Under the pieces are notes generated by a model that did no database searches, was not told where the DNA came from, and worked only from the letters and a program-made list of their open reading frames with translations. Positions 47,228 through 55,852 of a DNA stretch of 64,000 nt are shown in pieces (positions within the stretch are counted from its first letter, which is position 1; every line of letters starts with the position of its first letter). The position numbers and the translations under genes were made by a program. Source of the stretch: Hyphomicrobiales bacterium (GTDB lineage: Bacteria; Pseudomonadota; Alphaproteobacteria; Rhizobiales; Beijerinckiaceae); NCBI GenBank assembly GCA_930633495.1, contig CAKNFJ010000001.1:3433001-3497000 (forward strand), read 5' to 3'.

Positions 47228-47715
47228 AGCGTGCTGATTTTATCAGGAGCCAGGCCGTCATTCCGGCGGAAGCTGTCGCACGCGCTCCGACACATGCGGT
47301 CGGTCCTGCAAACTGGCCGCATGCCGGAATTCATAATCCTCAGCTTATGATCTTGAGCATGCTTTGCATTATTCAGCGCAGTTTTGTGCTGGTAGGTTAT
47401 AAGCAGGAGGAAAGAGCAAATAAGGCCGAATGGCCCCGCGGGCACATCCGCTGTCTCATGAAGGCCCGGCGCAAACGCTGGCGGGGTCCCGCTTCGCGCC
47501 GTGTCTCGACATTGCACTTAATGCATTCCCGCTGACGGCGTTCCGCTTCCCGGCTTCCAGCCGAGGGGCGCCAGACGGAGCGGGCAAGCGATCGCGCCAG
47601 ACTTCGCGCGATCGGCCGCGACGCCATCAGGCGTCGCCAGTATCTGCTTTGCCAAAAAACCGTTCCCGGCCTGGGAATACAAGTCAGAAGATAAACTTCT
47701 ACTCGGGAGAAATTC
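47228..47715. other. Long leader region of the symporter gene
   Basis: 488 bases between pcaQ and the symporter gene. The 5' part contains the duplicated pcaD-type promoter and an AGGAGGA box at 47405-47411 that has no start codon after it. The remaining 300 bases have no supported gene and would form a long untranslated leader if transcription starts near 47380. Confidence 0.6.
47332..47372 (+). promoter_or_regulatory. Second PcaQ-type operator and promoter, upstream of the symporter gene
   Basis: CATAATC-N4-GCTTATG, then 13 bases, then TTTGCATTAT: the same elements and the same spacing as the pcaD promoter. The similarity goes on downstream (TAGGTTAT, then GCAGGAGGA). About 64 of 89 aligned positions are identical without gaps. 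Confidence 0.7.
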
Positions 47716-49110
47716 ATGACGGTGGCACTACAAGCCGAGCCGAAAGGCAAGCATCAATCAATTAAGGCGGCTGCCAGCGGCTGGATCGGATCGGCTCTGG
47801 AATATTATGACTTCTTCATCTATGCGACGGCCGCGTCGCTGATCTTTCCGCAAATCTTCTTCCCGTCCAGCAATCCTACGGTCGCAATCGTCGCTTCGCT
47901 TGCGACCTATGGGGTCGGTTATGTCGCGCGCCCCGTCGGCGCCTTCTTTCTGGGGCATTGGGGCGATACGCATGGGCGCAAGAACGTGCTCATCCTCTGC
48001 ATGTTCCTGATGGGTTTCTCGACCATCGCCGTCGGCCTGCTGCCGACCTATGAACAGGTCGGCATCCTGGCGCCGATCCTGCTCGTCATCATGCGCCTGA
48101 TCCAGGGCTTCGCCGTCGCGGGAGAAATCTCCGGGGCAAGCTCGATGATCCTCGAGCATGCGCCCTTCGGCCGCCGCGGCTTCTATGCCAGCTTCACGCT
48201 GCAGGGCGTGCAGGCGGGCCAGATCTTGGCCGCCGCCGTGTTCCTGCCGCTGGCTCATTTCATGCCGGAAGCGGCCTTCAACAGCTGGGGCTGGCGCATC
48301 CCCTTCCTGCTGAGCTTCGTCGTCATCATTGCCGGCTGGATCATCCGCCGCGAGGTCGACGAGACGCCGGCCTTCCAGGAGGAGGGCAGCCAGAATGCCA
48401 CACCGCGCTCGCCGATCGTCGAGGCGATCCAGACCACCTGGCCCGACATGATCCGCGTCATCCTGATGGCGCTGATGAATGTGATCCCGGTCGTCGCCAC
48501 CATCTTCGGCGCTGCCTATGCGGTGCAGGCTGCCTATGGCATCGGCTTCCACAAGGACGTCTATCTGTGGATCCCGGTTCTGGGCAACATCGTCGCCTGC
48601 ATCGTCATCCCCTATGTCGGCAACCTCTCCGACAAGATCGGCCGCCGTCCGCCGATGATCGTCGGCGCTCTCGGCTCGGGCCTGCTCGCCTTCGGCTATC
48701 TCTATGCGATCTCGATCCACAGCGTGCCGCTGGCCATCGTGATGTCGCTGCTGATGTGGGGCGTGGTCTACCAGGGCTACAATGCGGTGTTCCCCAGCTT
48801 CTATCCGGAGCTGTTCCCGACCCGCACCCGTGTCTCGTCGATGGCGATCTCGCAGAATCTCGGTACTGCGGTGACTGCGCTGCTGCCGGCTCTGTTTGCC
48901 ACGGTCGCTCCTCCGGGCTCGCAGAATGTCCCGCTGATCGTGGGGTCGATTGCCTTCGCGATCTGTGCCGTCGCAGCCGCCGCCGTCTGGTCGGCCCGTG
49001 AAACCTACCGTGTCCAGATGAGCGATCTCGGCAATCCCGATGCGGTTCCGGTCGATCAGGCCAGCTATGATCGGCTGCGGGAGGAGAGCATCGCCGGCTC
49101 GCGTGGCTAA
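47716..49110 (+). CDS. MHS-family MFS metabolite:H+ symporter
   Basis: A 464-aa transporter with twelve predicted helices of the metabolite:H+ symporter group (like PcaT, ShiA, KgtP). Group features: GWIGSALEYYDFFIYATAA at the first helix, GHWGDTHGRKNVLI in the loop between helices 2 and 3, and GNLSDKIGRRPPM in the middle repeat. The ATG has GGGAGA seven bases upstream. The PcaQ-type promoter upstream suggests that it imports an aromatic or beta-ketoadipate-pathway acid such as protocatechuate, or shikimate/quinate. The substrate is not readable from sequence. Confidence 0.88.
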   Translation: MTVALQAEPKGKHQSIKAAASGWIGSALEYYDFFIYATAASLIFPQIFFPSSNPTVAIVASLATYGVGYVARPVGAFFLGHWGDTHGRKNVLILCMFLMGFSTIAVGLLPTYEQVGILAPILLVIMRLIQGFAVAGEISGASSMILEHAPFGRRGFYASFTLQGVQAGQILAAAVFLPLAHFMPEAAFNSWGWRIPFLLSFVVIIAGWIIRREVDETPAFQEEGSQNATPRSPIVEAIQTTWPDMIRVILMALMNVIPVVATIFGAAYAVQAAYGIGFHKDVYLWIPVLGNIVACIVIPYVGNLSDKIGRRPPMIVGALGSGLLAFGYLYAISIHSVPLAIVMSLLMWGVVYQGYNAVFPSFYPELFPTRTRVSSMAISQNLGTAVTALLPALFATVAPPGSQNVPLIVGSIAFAICAVAAAAVWSARETYRVQMSDLGNPDAVPVDQASYDRLREESIAGSRG

Positions 49111-49165
49111 GGAGCACTGCGCTCCCAAACCGGACGTGAGGCGCAGACCCGGCCCTTTACCAATC

Positions 49166-49338
49166 GCATCGGACCTTCGGCCCGATGCCTCAACCGGGTC
49201 CGGTCAGGTCGAAACGACCTGACCGATCAACCCGTTTCTAGAGTATCGGACTGAATATCGTGTTCAGTCCGATACTCTAGCTCTTTGATTTTGCATCGGC
49301 TTTTTCCGAAAGCCGCAGTCCACTTTTCGGGCCTATGC
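49166..49338. repeat. Array of intergenic palindromes (REP-like)
   Basis: Four hairpins are packed between convergent genes: GCATCGG/CCGATGC (49166-49188), a perfect 11-bp stem CGGTCAGGTCG with AAA loop (49201-49225), a perfect 18-bp stem beginning CTAGAGTATCGG with 7-base loop (49238-49280), and an imperfect nested palindrome GCATCGGC ... CCGAAA ... TTTCGG ... GCCTATGC (49293-49338) that ends next to the SDR stop codon. The last type is a common dispersed repeat in Hyphomicrobiales genomes. Confidence 0.8.
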
Positions 49339-49339
49339 T

Positions 49340-50047
49340 CTAATATGTCGCGCGGCCGCCGGAGAGATCGAAGCAGGCGCCCGTCGAAAACGAGCATTCG
49401 TCGGACGCCAGCCAGGCGATCATCGCCGCGACTTCCTCCGGCTGTCCGGGGCGCCCGAGCGGGATCTTGGCAACGACCGCCGCATAAGCCTCCGGCGTCA
49501 TCTGTTGGTTCATCGGCGTGGCGATGACGGCGGGTGCGACGCAGTTCACGCGAACCTCGGTGTCGGCGAGTTCCTTGCCGAGCGCCTTGGTCAAAGCGAT
49601 CACAGCACCTTTCGCCGCCGAATAGGCCGTCATCGTCGCGTTGCCTTCCTTGCCGGCGATGGAGGCGAGATTGACGATGCGGCCGCTGTTCTGCGCCCGC
49701 ATAGTCGGCACGACGGCCCGGCAGCACAGGAAGGTGCTGGTCAGGCTGATGTCGACGGTGCGCTGCCAATCGGCGAAGGAATAGTCCTCGATCAGTTTGT
49801 TGGGGCCGGTGATGCCGGCGCAATTGACGAGGATGTCGACACGGCCATGCCGGTCGAGCAAGCGTTCCGCCGCTCGCTCCACGGCGCCCTCGTCGGTGAC
49901 GTCGACGTGATCGTCCGCCTCCGCCGCCAGATCCCAGGTCACGACTGTCGCCCCTGATGCCGAGAACCGTTTTGCCACGGCGCGGCCGATGCCGCCGCAA
50001 CCGCCGCTCAGCAGGGCTATGCGTCCCCCGAGGTCGATCGCATTCAC
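49340..50047 (-). CDS. Short-chain dehydrogenase/reductase
   Basis: A 235-aa classical SDR. Cofactor motif LSGGCGGIGRAV, an Asp in TWDLAAEADD that favours NAD(H), NCAGITG, catalytic Ser in NLASIAG and the YSAAK motif are all present. The GTG start overlaps the stop of the preceding isomerase gene (GTGA). It is the last gene of the long minus-strand catabolic operon. Likely role is oxidation of a secondary alcohol on the imported compound; FabG-type reductase is the alternative. Confidence 0.88.
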   Translation of the reverse strand: MNAIDLGGRIALLSGGCGGIGRAVAKRFSASGATVVTWDLAAEADDHVDVTDEGAVERAAERLLDRHGRVDILVNCAGITGPNKLIEDYSFADWQRTVDISLTSTFLCCRAVVPTMRAQNSGRIVNLASIAGKEGNATMTAYSAAKGAVIALTKALGKELADTEVRVNCVAPAVIATPMNQQMTPEAYAAVVAKIPLGRPGQPEEVAAMIAWLASDECSFSTGACFDLSGGRATY

Positions 50048-50898
50048 CGTGTGGCCTCCGGCTGGCGCAGCGATGCTCCGTTGCTCATCGCCATGTCGCG
50101 GGTGGCCAGCGCCGTTCGCGTGGCGGCCAGGGCTTGCCGCGCCCATTCGCGGACGCCGAGCTGCGCGGAGCGTTCGAGATGGGGCACCTCGACGCTGATC
50201 GGCAGATCGGCCGGCAACTGGCTGAAGATGCCGGTGAGGTCGATCCCGCCTTCGCCGGGCAGGAGCCGCGCCTGGCGGGCGGTATGGATAAGGCCCTCAT
50301 CCGTCGTCGGGACTTCGCCCGGCGCGTCGCAGATCTGGGCGTAGCTCAAGCGTGCCGTGGGGATCGCGGCGATATCGGCAAGCGTCGTGCTTGAGCGGCC
50401 GGCATGGAGGGCGTCGACAAGCACCCGGCCATTGGGCTGAGCTGCGGCTGCGACGATGCGCAGCGCGGAGCGGGCATCGGGCACCTTCGTCCAGGGCATG
50501 AATTCGAGATCGCCGGTCAGGCCGTAAGGCGCCGCGGCCTCGCAGAAGGCGGCGAAGGAGGCGGTGAGCCGCGCCTCATCGGGGTCGTCGCCCGCGACGA
50601 GGATCGCACGCGCACCGAGCTCGCCGCAGAGATCGAGGAAGGGTCGGAAGGTTTCGACCGAAAAATCCGCGCCCAGCCGGACGATCTCGACATCGAAGAC
50701 CGGCACGCCCGAGGCGAGCGCCCGGCGCGTTTCCGCCCTCAATGCGGCCTCCTCGATGAGCGGGCTGGCATCGCCGCCCGGAGCCGCAGGCAAGGCGCGC
50801 AAGCCGACGGCATCGTAGCCGAGATCGGTGGCGAGGCGAACGGCGTCGGGCGGGCTGAGTGGGACGCTGGTGAGATAGGCGAGCGAGATCGTCGGCAT
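50044..50898 (-). CDS. Sugar phosphate isomerase/epimerase-like TIM-barrel protein
   Basis: About 284 residues of the xylose-isomerase-like TIM barrel (AP endonuclease 2 superfamily). Features: ISLAYLTSVPLSPPDAVRLA, GARAILVAGDDPDE, LEFMPWTKVP with a metal-type Glu, VLVDALHAGRS with Asp and His and ISVEVPHLER with Glu. The superfamily includes isomerases, epimerases and 3-dehydroshikimate dehydratases (AsbF/QuiC type). The ATG at 50898 is preferred over a GTG at 50907. In this operon both an isomerase and a dehydratase role are possible. Confidence 0.78.
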   Translation of the reverse strand: MPTISLAYLTSVPLSPPDAVRLATDLGYDAVGLRALPAAPGGDASPLIEEAALRAETRRALASGVPVFDVEIVRLGADFSVETFRPFLDLCGELGARAILVAGDDPDEARLTASFAAFCEAAAPYGLTGDLEFMPWTKVPDARSALRIVAAAAQPNGRVLVDALHAGRSSTTLADIAAIPTARLSYAQICDAPGEVPTTDEGLIHTARQARLLPGEGGIDLTGIFSQLPADLPISVEVPHLERSAQLGVREWARQALAATRTALATRDMAMSNGASLRQPEATR

Positions 50899-50913
50899 GG
50901 CCTGCACTCCGGA

Positions 50914-51528
50914 TCAGGCGAGCGGGGAGATCGCGGTGGGCAGCGCAACCGTCGAATACATCTCCCCGGTCAGCCATTGCGGACCGCCCTTCGGCGGCCA
51001 GAGCCCCTTCGCCACGGAATCGGCGCGGATGGCGGCGCGCTGATCGAGGCTGGCGAAGGGCCAGATATGGGTGAAGCGCGCCGGGCCATCGAGCGCGTAC
51101 ATGGCGATGACGAGCGGCGAGAGTTCGACACGGGCCGGCACGGCCGCCTCCCAGGCCGAGATCGTGGGAGGGACGCCGCCATGCTTCAGCATGTAGGTGC
51201 GGATCTCGTAGACACTGCCATAGCGGCCGGGCGTGATCGGCGGCAGGAAGGGGAAGGGTGCGTAGCTGTCGAAGGCGAGCGACACGATATCCTCGCCGCA
51301 GCCGAAGGGGTTGCTGCTGGCCAGGATGCGCTCGCGCTCCCGGCGCAATTCCGCCTCGTCCGCGAAGCCGCGCAGGAGGATGATCTGGTTCAGCGTGCCG
51401 ATCTCGCTCGCCCAGCAGCCGTAAAGCTCTCCTTTCGCCTCGCCGGCCTTGAAGGCGGCGTCGATCGCGGCGGTGACGGCGCCGGCCTTGCCGAGACGAA
51501 TGGTCAAGGTGGCGATTTCATAGCGCAT
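50914..51528 (-). CDS. NIPSNAP family protein
   Basis: A 204-aa protein with two ferredoxin-like NIPSNAP halves: MRYEIATLTIRLGKAGAV at the start and YEIRTYMLKHGGVPPTISAWEAAV in the second half. GGAGAG lies before the ATG at 51528. NIPSNAP proteins often accompany catabolic clusters as small binding or dimeric ring-modifying enzymes, but no reaction is established for most. Here it follows the flavoprotein pair in the operon. Confidence 0.82.
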   Translation of the reverse strand: MRYEIATLTIRLGKAGAVTAAIDAAFKAGEAKGELYGCWASEIGTLNQIILLRGFADEAELRRERERILASSNPFGCGEDIVSLAFDSYAPFPFLPPITPGRYGSVYEIRTYMLKHGGVPPTISAWEAAVPARVELSPLVIAMYALDGPARFTHIWPFASLDQRAAIRADSVAKGLWPPKGGPQWLTGEMYSTVALPTAISPLA

Positions 51529-51542
51529 GGCTCTCTCCGGCA

Positions 51543-53264
51543 TCAGGAACGGTTGTTGGCGAGCGGCACGCCGCTGGCATGATGGGCGGCGACATAGCCG
51601 AAGGTCATGGCCGGCCCGAGGGTGATGCCGCCGGCCGGATAGCGCCCGGCCATCATGCTCGACATGTCGTTGCCGACGGCATAGAGGCCCGGAATCGGCG
51701 CGCCCTCACCATCGAGCACGCGGGCCGAGGCGTCCGTCTTCAGCCCCGAGAAGGTGCCGAGGCTGCCGGGGACGATCTTCACGGCATAGAAGGGGCCGGG
51801 CCCGAGCGGGCGGACGCAGGGATTGGGCTGGTGCTCGGGATCGCCCTGCACGCGGTTATACGGGGTGTCGCCGCGTCCGAAGGCGGGATCGCGGCCTTGT
51901 TCCGCTTCGTGATTGTACTGCGCGACCGTCTCCGACAGCCCGGTGCCGTCGATGCCACAGGCGGCGGCGAGCGCCTCGATCGTGTCGCCGCGGCGCAGAT
52001 AGCCGTTTTGCAGCCAGGGGCGGATCGGGAAGGGGCGGGGCCTGGCGCGACCGAGCCCGTAGCGGCGCTGGAAAGCGTGGTCGCAGATCAGCCAGCATTC
52101 GGCCGGCTCGCCGGGCGGCGTGGCGGCGAACAGCGCCTGCATCACGTCATGATAGGAATCGGCTTCGTTGCAGAAGCGCCGGCCGTCGCGGCGGATCATG
52201 ATCGCGCCGGGCTTGGCGCGCTCGATCAGATGTGGAAAGCGGCCGGTGGAACCGTCCGGCTTCGGCACGAGCGAGACCGGAGCCCAGGCGCCGGCATTGG
52301 GCAGGCCGGGCTCGACATGTCCGCCAGCCGTCTCGCCGAGCCTGATGCCGTCGCCCGTATTGGCCGAAGGCGCTGCCGACCAATGCTCCTCGCCTGTCGG
52401 CGCGTGCGGAAACAGTTCGGCCTTGCGCCTGGTGTCGTGGGGGAAGCCGCCGGTCGCGAGCACCACGCCACGCTCGGCCCGGATGCTTTGCCGCAGCCCT
52501 CCCGTCTCGACCACGGCGCCAGCGATCTGGCCACCCTCCCGCAGCATCTCGATCGCGGCGGTGTTGGTCCGCAGCGTCACACCGAGGTCGTCGGCCGATT
52601 TCAGGAGACGCGCCGCCAGCGCATTGCCGTTGACCAGCTGCAGGCCGCGGCCATGGCCGGCGCGATCGGCGAAATGCCGTGCGAGGCGCTGCAGCACATG
52701 CAGGAAGGAAGGGAGCTTGCGCGTGGCGTTGAGGAAATGGCGCAGATCGGCGCCGGAGCCGATATTCATGCCGAAGGGCGCGATCTCGTCGAGCGGCGGG
52801 CGCAGATCCTTGAGCCGGGCGCCGAGCGCGCGCCCGTCGAAGGGTTTGGCGCAGAGCGAGCGTCCGCCCGTGCCGGCGCCCGGCGTCTTGCCGTGGAAAT
52901 CCGGAATGAGATTGCCGTCGACGAAATCGACAGCCGTCTCGCGCTGGAAGAAGGACACCATGCGCGGCCCCTGTTCCAGCAGGGTCGTGACAAAAGCCTC
53001 GTCGTAGTCGCCGCCGAGCTCATGGCGCAGATAGGTGCGGATCGTCGCCTCGTCCTCGTCGATCCCGGCTGCCCGGGCGAGCGGGTTGCGCGGAATCCAC
53101 ATCCAGCCGCCGGACCAGGCCGTGGTGCCGCCGAAATGGCTCTCCTTCTCGACCACGACGACGTCGAGGCCGAGCGCGGCCGCGGTGACGGCGGCGGCGA
53201 GCCCGCCGGCGCCCGAACCGATCACCAGCAGGTCGCAGGATTGCGGCAGCGCCTCGCTCATCAT
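51543..53264 (-). CDS. FAD-dependent ketosteroid-dehydrogenase-like oxidoreductase, copy 2
   Basis: A 573-aa flavoprotein of the fumarate reductase/3-ketosteroid Delta1-dehydrogenase family. FAD site: DLLVIGSGAGGLAAAV and VVEKESHFGGTTAWSGGWMWIP; the C-terminal FAD contact is in GLYAVGNDMSSMMAGRYPAGG. Such enzymes introduce a C=C bond next to a ring ketone. The ATG overlaps the stop of the upstream paralogue (ATGA). Together with that paralogue it could make two successive desaturations of a cyclic ketone. Substrate unknown. Confidence 0.85.
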   Translation of the reverse strand: MMSEALPQSCDLLVIGSGAGGLAAAVTAAALGLDVVVVEKESHFGGTTAWSGGWMWIPRNPLARAAGIDEDEATIRTYLRHELGGDYDEAFVTTLLEQGPRMVSFFQRETAVDFVDGNLIPDFHGKTPGAGTGGRSLCAKPFDGRALGARLKDLRPPLDEIAPFGMNIGSGADLRHFLNATRKLPSFLHVLQRLARHFADRAGHGRGLQLVNGNALAARLLKSADDLGVTLRTNTAAIEMLREGGQIAGAVVETGGLRQSIRAERGVVLATGGFPHDTRRKAELFPHAPTGEEHWSAAPSANTGDGIRLGETAGGHVEPGLPNAGAWAPVSLVPKPDGSTGRFPHLIERAKPGAIMIRRDGRRFCNEADSYHDVMQALFAATPPGEPAECWLICDHAFQRRYGLGRARPRPFPIRPWLQNGYLRRGDTIEALAAACGIDGTGLSETVAQYNHEAEQGRDPAFGRGDTPYNRVQGDPEHQPNPCVRPLGPGPFYAVKIVPGSLGTFSGLKTDASARVLDGEGAPIPGLYAVGNDMSSMMAGRYPAGGITLGPAMTFGYVAAHHASGVPLANNRS

Positions 53265-55012
53265 GCGGCCCGCTCCGGCGCCGGGGAGGCCTGCCGATCC
53301 GCGCCATGGCCGAGCGCATGCCGGACCGCGCGGAAAGCGAAGGTGATCGCCGGGCCGATCGTGATGCCCGGCCCCGGATAGGTGCCGCCCATGATCGAGT
53401 TCGCCTCGTTGCCGCAGGCATAGAGATGGCCGATCGGCCGGTCGCCCTCGCCCAGCACCTGCGCGTCCTCGTCGATGACGAGCCCGGTCGCGGCGCCGAT
53501 ATCGCCCGGCGTGAGCTTGACGGCGTAGAAGGGCGCGGTTGCGATCGGCCCGAGCGTCGGGTTGGGGAAGCCGCGCGAGGCGTCGCCATTGATGCGGTGA
53601 TAATCGGTCGTGCCGCGGCCGAACTCCGGGTCGACGCCGCTGCGGGCATATTCGTTCATATGGGCGATAGTCTCGGCCAACGCGCTCGGATCCACGCCGA
53701 TCTTGCCGGCGAGTTCCGCGATAGTGGCGCCTTCGATCAGATAGCTGTCGGCAAGGAAGGGCTGCAGGTTCTTCGTGCCCATGCGGACCATGCCGAGGCC
53801 GTAGCGTCGCAGGCCCTCGGCATCGGTGACGATCCAGCAGGGGATCGTTGGGCGGTTGCGGTTGGCCTCGAACATCGCCCGGCTGAACAGGTGGTAGGAG
53901 GTCGATTCATTGACGAAGCGCCGGCCGGTCTGGTCGACGCAGACCGTGCCGGGCTTGCTGCGGTCGAGCACGAAATGTGGGAAGACCGCGGTCGTGCCGT
54001 CCGCCCGCTTGCGGGTCGAGACCGGCGCCCAGAAGGCGTTGTCGAGATTGCCCTCGCCGAAGCGCGCGCCGAGCTTCAGCGCAAGGTCCTGCATTGCGCC
54101 GGTATGGCCGGGGGCGGCCGGGCTGAAGGAGGGAGCCGGCGCGTTGAGCATTTCGTCGCGCCGCTGCGGGTGTCGGTTGTAGCCGCCGGCCGCGAGCACG
54201 ACGCCGAGCCGCGCGGCGACGGAACGGCGGGCGCCCTCCTGCGTGACGACGGCGCCGGTAACGCCCGTCGGCGCGGTGAGGAGTTCCGTCACCGAGGCGT
54301 TCGTCAGCACCGTGCCGCCATGCTTCTTCAGGGTCAGGAGCAGGCTGCCGATCAGGGCATTGCCCATGACCAGCCGGGTGCCGCGCCGTCCGCTCAAACG
54401 GTCCAGCCCGTAGCGGCCGAGGATGCTCACAGCATGCCGAAAGGATGCAAGGGATTTGCGCAGGTTGAGCAGGTGGCCGATATCGGTTCGGTCGATCATC
54501 ATGCCGCCGAACAGCGTGAATTCCGGGATCGGCGGGCGGATGCGGTTCATATCCGCGCCGAGCCGGCGGCCGTCGAAGGGCACCGGTTCCAGCGCGCGGC
54601 CACGCAGGGTCGAGCCCTCGACATCGGATTCATAATCAGGGTGGGTGGCATAGGGCCGGAAATGTACGTCGGTGCGGCTTTCCAGCGCCGCGATGGCCTC
54701 AGGGCCAGCGCGCAGGAAGGCGTCGCGTAGCCGCGCGGAGGAACGGTTGCCGACGACGCCGTCGAGGAAGCGGGAGACCTTCTCCAGGCTGTCGCCGGTC
54801 GCGACCTTCTCCGCATGCATCGAGTTGGGGATCCAGGTCGTGGCGGCCGAAAGAGCGCTCGTGCCGCCGACATGCTCGGTCCGTTCAATGACGAGGACGG
54901 AGTGGCCCTCGATCGCGGCGAAGACGGCGGCTGACAGGCCGGCGGCGCCGGAGCCTGCCACGATGAGATCGTATTCCGCCTGCTCGGGCAGGCTCTTCAG
55001 CGTCGTGAACAT
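53261..55012 (-). CDS. FAD-dependent ketosteroid-dehydrogenase-like oxidoreductase, copy 1
   Basis: A 583-aa paralogue of the next gene. FAD motif DLIVAGSGAAGLSAAVFAA, ERTEHVGGTSALSAATTWIP, and C-terminal LYACGNEANSIMGGTYPGPG. Similarity to copy 2 is spread over the whole length but is moderate, so the pair is an old duplication with probably different substrates. It is translationally coupled to copy 2 and follows the shikimate-dehydrogenase-like gene by seven bases. Confidence 0.85.
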   Translation of the reverse strand: MFTTLKSLPEQAEYDLIVAGSGAAGLSAAVFAAIEGHSVLVIERTEHVGGTSALSAATTWIPNSMHAEKVATGDSLEKVSRFLDGVVGNRSSARLRDAFLRAGPEAIAALESRTDVHFRPYATHPDYESDVEGSTLRGRALEPVPFDGRRLGADMNRIRPPIPEFTLFGGMMIDRTDIGHLLNLRKSLASFRHAVSILGRYGLDRLSGRRGTRLVMGNALIGSLLLTLKKHGGTVLTNASVTELLTAPTGVTGAVVTQEGARRSVAARLGVVLAAGGYNRHPQRRDEMLNAPAPSFSPAAPGHTGAMQDLALKLGARFGEGNLDNAFWAPVSTRKRADGTTAVFPHFVLDRSKPGTVCVDQTGRRFVNESTSYHLFSRAMFEANRNRPTIPCWIVTDAEGLRRYGLGMVRMGTKNLQPFLADSYLIEGATIAELAGKIGVDPSALAETIAHMNEYARSGVDPEFGRGTTDYHRINGDASRGFPNPTLGPIATAPFYAVKLTPGDIGAATGLVIDEDAQVLGEGDRPIGHLYACGNEANSIMGGTYPGPGITIGPAITFAFRAVRHALGHGADRQASPAPERAA

Positions 55013-55019
55013 GGCAGCC

Positions 55020-55826
55020 TCAGCCGATGCGCTCGCCGGCGAGCAGGAAGTCCACCATCGCGGTCTGCAGCGCCTGGTACATCTGCGTGCCCGTCGAGGT
55101 GCGGCATCCGCGGGCGCGCGCCGCCTCGATCAGCGGCGAGACGGCGGGGACGGTGATGACGCAGCCGACGAAGGTCTCGGGCGAGAGCTTGTCGATTTCG
55201 ACCGGCAGCGCATCGCCCGGCTTCATGCCGGCGGGCGTCGCATTGGCGACGAGGCCGAAGCCCGTCGGATCGGGCGAGCCGGCGAAGACCTTCGCCTTGC
55301 CCTTGCGGTTCAGCCGCGCGATCAGCTCGTCACGCCGGGCCGTATCGGCGTCGTGGATCGCGAGCTCGCTGACGCCGGCATCGACGAGGGCGAGCGCGAT
55401 GGCCGAGCCTGCGCCGCCCGCGCCGATCAGCAGGGCGCGCTTGCCTTCCGGCTTGCCGCCATTGGCCTTGACCGCGCCGACGAAGCCGAGCCCGTCGACC
55501 ATCTCGCCATGCCAGGCGCCGTCCTTGCGGCGGCGCATGATGTTGACCGCGCCGAGGAAATCGCCGCGCTCGGTCGCGCTGGCGCAGTGGCGGTGGCAGG
55601 CGAATTTGTGCGGGACGGTGACGATGATGCCGTCGAGATTCGGCAGGTGGTCGGCGGCCTTGAGGAAGGCGTCGAGATGTTCGGGCGCGACCCGCACCGG
55701 GGCGACGATGCCGTCATGGCCGCGCTCGGCGAAGGCCGCTGTCATGCCGCCCGGCGATTTCACCTGCGCGATCGGCTCGCCGACGATGACGTTGAGGCGG
55801 GTCGCCCCGGTGATCTGGACATCCAC
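55020..55826 (-). CDS. Shikimate-dehydrogenase-like oxidoreductase, second paralogue
   Basis: A 268-aa AroE-fold protein. NAD(P) motif GAGGAGSAIA, catalytic Lys in VTVPHKFAC and Asp in GEMVDGLGFVG, NATPAGM. The Ser-x-Ser motif of biosynthetic AroE is altered (GEPIAQVKSP), as in the first paralogue at 40530. GTG at 55826 has AGAGGAG seven bases upstream. It follows the LivMGF gene in the operon, so it probably acts on the imported compound, for example oxidation of a quinate- or shikimate-like hydroxyl. Confidence 0.83.
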   Translation of the reverse strand: MDVQITGATRLNVIVGEPIAQVKSPGGMTAAFAERGHDGIVAPVRVAPEHLDAFLKAADHLPNLDGIIVTVPHKFACHRHCASATERGDFLGAVNIMRRRKDGAWHGEMVDGLGFVGAVKANGGKPEGKRALLIGAGGAGSAIALALVDAGVSELAIHDADTARRDELIARLNRKGKAKVFAGSPDPTGFGLVANATPAGMKPGDALPVEIDKLSPETFVGCVITVPAVSPLIEAARARGCRTSTGTQMYQALQTAMVDFLLAGERIG

Positions 55827-55852
55827 GGTCTTTCTCCTCTCGCGCGGCCCGG

